A stretch of 64,000 bases of DNA, taken from contig OU015528.1 in NCBI GenBank assembly GCA_907165065.1, forward strand, positions 49,157,515-49,221,514, in the 5' to 3' direction. Every line of letters starts with the position of its first letter. Positions within the stretch are counted from its first letter, which is position 1. The position numbers and the translations under genes are program-made. The stretch comes from Caprimulgus europaeus. Lineage: Eukaryota; Chordata; Aves; Caprimulgiformes; Caprimulgidae. This document shows, one piece after another, positions 61,271 to 64,000 of this stretch. The notes beneath the pieces were generated by a model that was not told where the DNA came from, searched no databases, and saw only the letters and a program-made list of their open reading frames with translations.

Positions 61271-64000
61271 GGTTTGTCGTGTATTTGCCCTGTTCTTACC
61301 CTCCTTCCCCAAACTGCTGTTGCTGGGCACAGCATCATGGGCTGCGTGGAACTGTGACCTGATCAGATTCATCCTTTCTTATGGGCACTTCACAAAAAAC
61401 ACCGCAACGTGCCAGTCTAAGACAATCAGTCCAGCAGCAGGCAGTGGCAGTCCCCACACATACCAGCCTCTGGGGAGGCAATAATCTCCCTGGAATACCT
61501 GTTAGTTAAAACGGAGATAGACTGTAAATTATGAAGCACTCAAACCAGTGGGGGGTAGGAACAATGAGAAGTCCCTCTGAAGAGGATAATCCCCAATATA
61601 TTTTGCTGAAAAATATACAAGTGCAGAAAGTGGCAGGACCATAAGAAGAGTACAGCAGCTAGCTCTTGTCATGTTGTGGAAAGTTTTAGATGTGGCTATC
61701 ACTGTACACATCAGGAATATAAACTTCTGTGCAGGTGGGAGGGAGACTAGTCCTCACAGTCTTCTTGGTTTTAAGCTATGTTCATTCTCATGCTCTGTGA
61801 AAGGCCTGACAAATTACATTACATGACACATTAGAACAACCTATTTTCTCTGTTTCTACCACAGTGCGATCTAATAGGCCCCCCAGCAAGAGATGTGCTG
61901 TGAGCTGTCACTCATGCTTTTTGCCTGACAATGTCTGGATTCCTGTTAGGTATCCAGAACTATTCCATGATAATATTACATCTATTTAATGTCAAGCCAT
62001 AAAAGGCGTGGCTTTCTGTACCATAAACGAAACTCTTAACAGTGGCAAGCTCCCAACAATGAGAAAGGGTAGGAAACAGGATAGGAAATAACTCTATTTT
62101 GTTTCTTCTCCATTTCTATATATTCCTCCTCTGTCACATTTATAGTAGCATGTTAACCTCTTCACCATGTGGAATACATGCATCACAGCTATGTTGAAAA
62201 ATACGAAGAAACATTCAGATACTTCAGCCATAATTAATGGAAACAAACCTTATGTGACGAGTGTCAGACTCCATAGTTCCATGTTTTAGCCAGTCTCTAT
62301 CAGGCAACTGGCTAAAGCCCAACCCAGGCAGGCAGCTTGCTCCACAACTACCCGCTGCAGACTTCCTATGTCATCATTTACTACTGGCACAGTCCAGATG
62401 GGATAGCTGAACCATGGCTATGATGCAGTCTGGGAAGACCTGCATTTAAAAAGCTTGATGCAGACAAACTTACACCTGCTTCTACACTTAAGTGAGCAAC
62501 CCAAAATAGATACGCCTGCAAACATGTCTGAAAACTGCCTAAGAATACACTACCTCACAAAAAATTTAGTAATTTCTTGCTGGGCTGGAATTTTGAAGAG
62601 AAAAAACTTTTTCCAAGGCATTTTATTAACTTGTTTCTACGTGGGAAGCATGGGACCAGTCAGAAAGAAAAGAAAACAAAAGGGGAAAAAAAAAAAGGGG
62701 GGGAAGAAAAGGAAAAAAGGTTATTTCCAATTAAACATGTAAATCAAATATTTTGCCTATTCTGGATTGTTTGGACTGATAATATATGAAAGGTTAAGTG
62801 GCTAGATTTTTTTTTGTCCTCAGTGCAAACTACTTCCCTATGTTCTAGTTTGCCTCCAGAAAGTAACATTGCCAACAAGGGAAACAGAAGTCAAAGTGTG
62901 GAAACAAAGGAGATTTCCATTGCTATATTTTGTTGTAAGTAATAACTAAGCATCTGTGGATTCAGGAGCACTAGGACTGTAAATCCACATAAAGCTGAAT
63001 GTTATGAATGGAAACTGTCTGGTCTTTCCTGATCTCCCATCTATTCCTGTCCCCACATTCAGATATGCTCCACGTACAGCAATTCATCCTCTCTCGCCGC
63101 TTTGCTTTCTGCAAACAGCTGCTCAGGCTGTCCATAGTGACAGGTCATTAGTGGGCAGTTATTTTTTTCAGGACTGAATGCACAGGAGTGGCAGTGCTAT
63201 AAAAGCTTCTCTGCAGAGCTCCATGAACTGATCTAGGCAGAGCTCTGTCCCAATTTGTTATGCTTCCTGTTAGCAAAGATTGTCTTGAAAGCTCTGCACC
63301 TTGTTGCTCACCTGCAGTGGTCCTGTTTGATCATGTCCTAGGATTTTCAAACAGCTCAGTCAACAGCATCAGCTGCATAGCTAGTGCTGGTCTTGTCACC
63401 ATCACCCTCAAAAACCACATTCAGTTTAGCTGGTATGACTACAGCCTACTGTGCTTGCACAAGTGGTACAACCATTTCAATTAAAGGTGTGAAGCCATTT
63501 CTCTTACAGGAATAAGCTTTAACCGAAAGAGCACTCTTCTAATCCTGCAGTTGCGCATGCACTAGGAGAGTGTACAACTTTAACTGCCCAGTACCATCAA
63601 TGTAGAACCATTTACTCCAAGGAGATGTGGCTTTAATCCCAAACAACAGTTTAATTTGCTATTTGATTCATGCAACAATTTCCATCATTCTGCTTATTCA
63701 TCTCCAAAGATACCACCTACCATTCTGGCTGACGAGCAGCTCTGCACTTCTGAGAGATTTTTATTTGGGAATATATTGCTATCATCTCCTATTCTAAATA
63801 TGTACTGATGAAGTTGATGATATTAAAATCCTTCCAAACCTGTCAACTTTCTCTTCTACATTCTCCACCCCATAACTCCAGATTACTGAATTATTAGAGT
63901 CTCACTAGCAGCTTTCTGTATCTGATCAGTTAGGTTCTCTACCTTCGGCATTTGTAGGGTGATTACACTGAGCCATGCTCATGACATCCCAGATTATCAT
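61271..64000. other. Upstream region to window end
   Basis: AT-rich sequence with a purine-rich low-complexity tract at about 62660-62725. No gene or named repeat recognised. In human the next gene on this side is ENTHD1; no ENTH-domain exon was seen here. Confidence 0.6.
62660..62725 (+). repeat. Purine-rich low-complexity tract
   Basis: Almost pure A/G for about 65 bases, with an A11 run followed by GGGGGGGAAG. Confidence 0.85.

Overview
This is a nuclear genome window from a bird. It holds two ordinary vertebrate genes, both spliced with GT-AG introns and both read from the minus strand. A CR1 LINE ends in the typical ATTCTATGATTCTATGA-type 3' tail. An intact solo LTR resembles elements I recall from neoavian (for example songbird) genomes. 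GRAP2 next to FAM83F in the same orientation matches the GRAP2-FAM83F order on human 22q13. The species cannot be named from this sequence.

Layout, in minus-strand transcription order from high to low coordinates. About 54.1-64 kb is 5' flank or non-coding first introns of GRAP2, with a decayed CR1/L3-like LINE at about 59.6-61.3 kb. About 40.05-54.08 kb is GRAP2 (GADS/MONA, the T-cell adaptor), with seven coding exons giving about 296 residues: SH3, SH2, short linker, SH3. About 18.6-40 kb is intergenic; it holds a 5'-truncated CR1 with a long open frame (35.4-36.1 kb), a possible Ty3/gypsy RNase H relic (32.7 kb), a tandem duplication with a perfect 15-bp hairpin (23.5 kb) and several very old amniote/sauropsid repeats. 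About 17.5-18.6 kb is a CpG island over the promoter and first exon of FAM83F. About 2.4-18.2 kb is FAM83F, with five coding exons. Its second intron carries a 937-bp solo LTR with 5-bp target duplications. The first 2.4 kb is its 3' UTR or 3' flank.

GRAP2 couples the LAT and SLP-76 scaffolds in T-cell signalling. FAM83F is a DUF1669 protein that anchors casein kinase 1 and in mammals is prenylated at a C-terminal CVIS box. Nothing here suggests the two genes act together; they are neighbours by conserved synteny.

The most useful observation concerns the last FAM83F exon. A phase-compatible acceptor on the correct strand leads to a peptide ending in the residues N-C-V-I-S, with the Cys at predicted residue 493 (recalled as 497 in human). 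In this sequence the stop does not follow directly: the frame reads on for 38 codons, while a TGA sits one base out of frame. This is either a sequence error or a lineage-specific loss of the lipid anchor. I did not find an undescribed multi-gene system. The window is an ordinary gene neighbourhood with repeat fossils.
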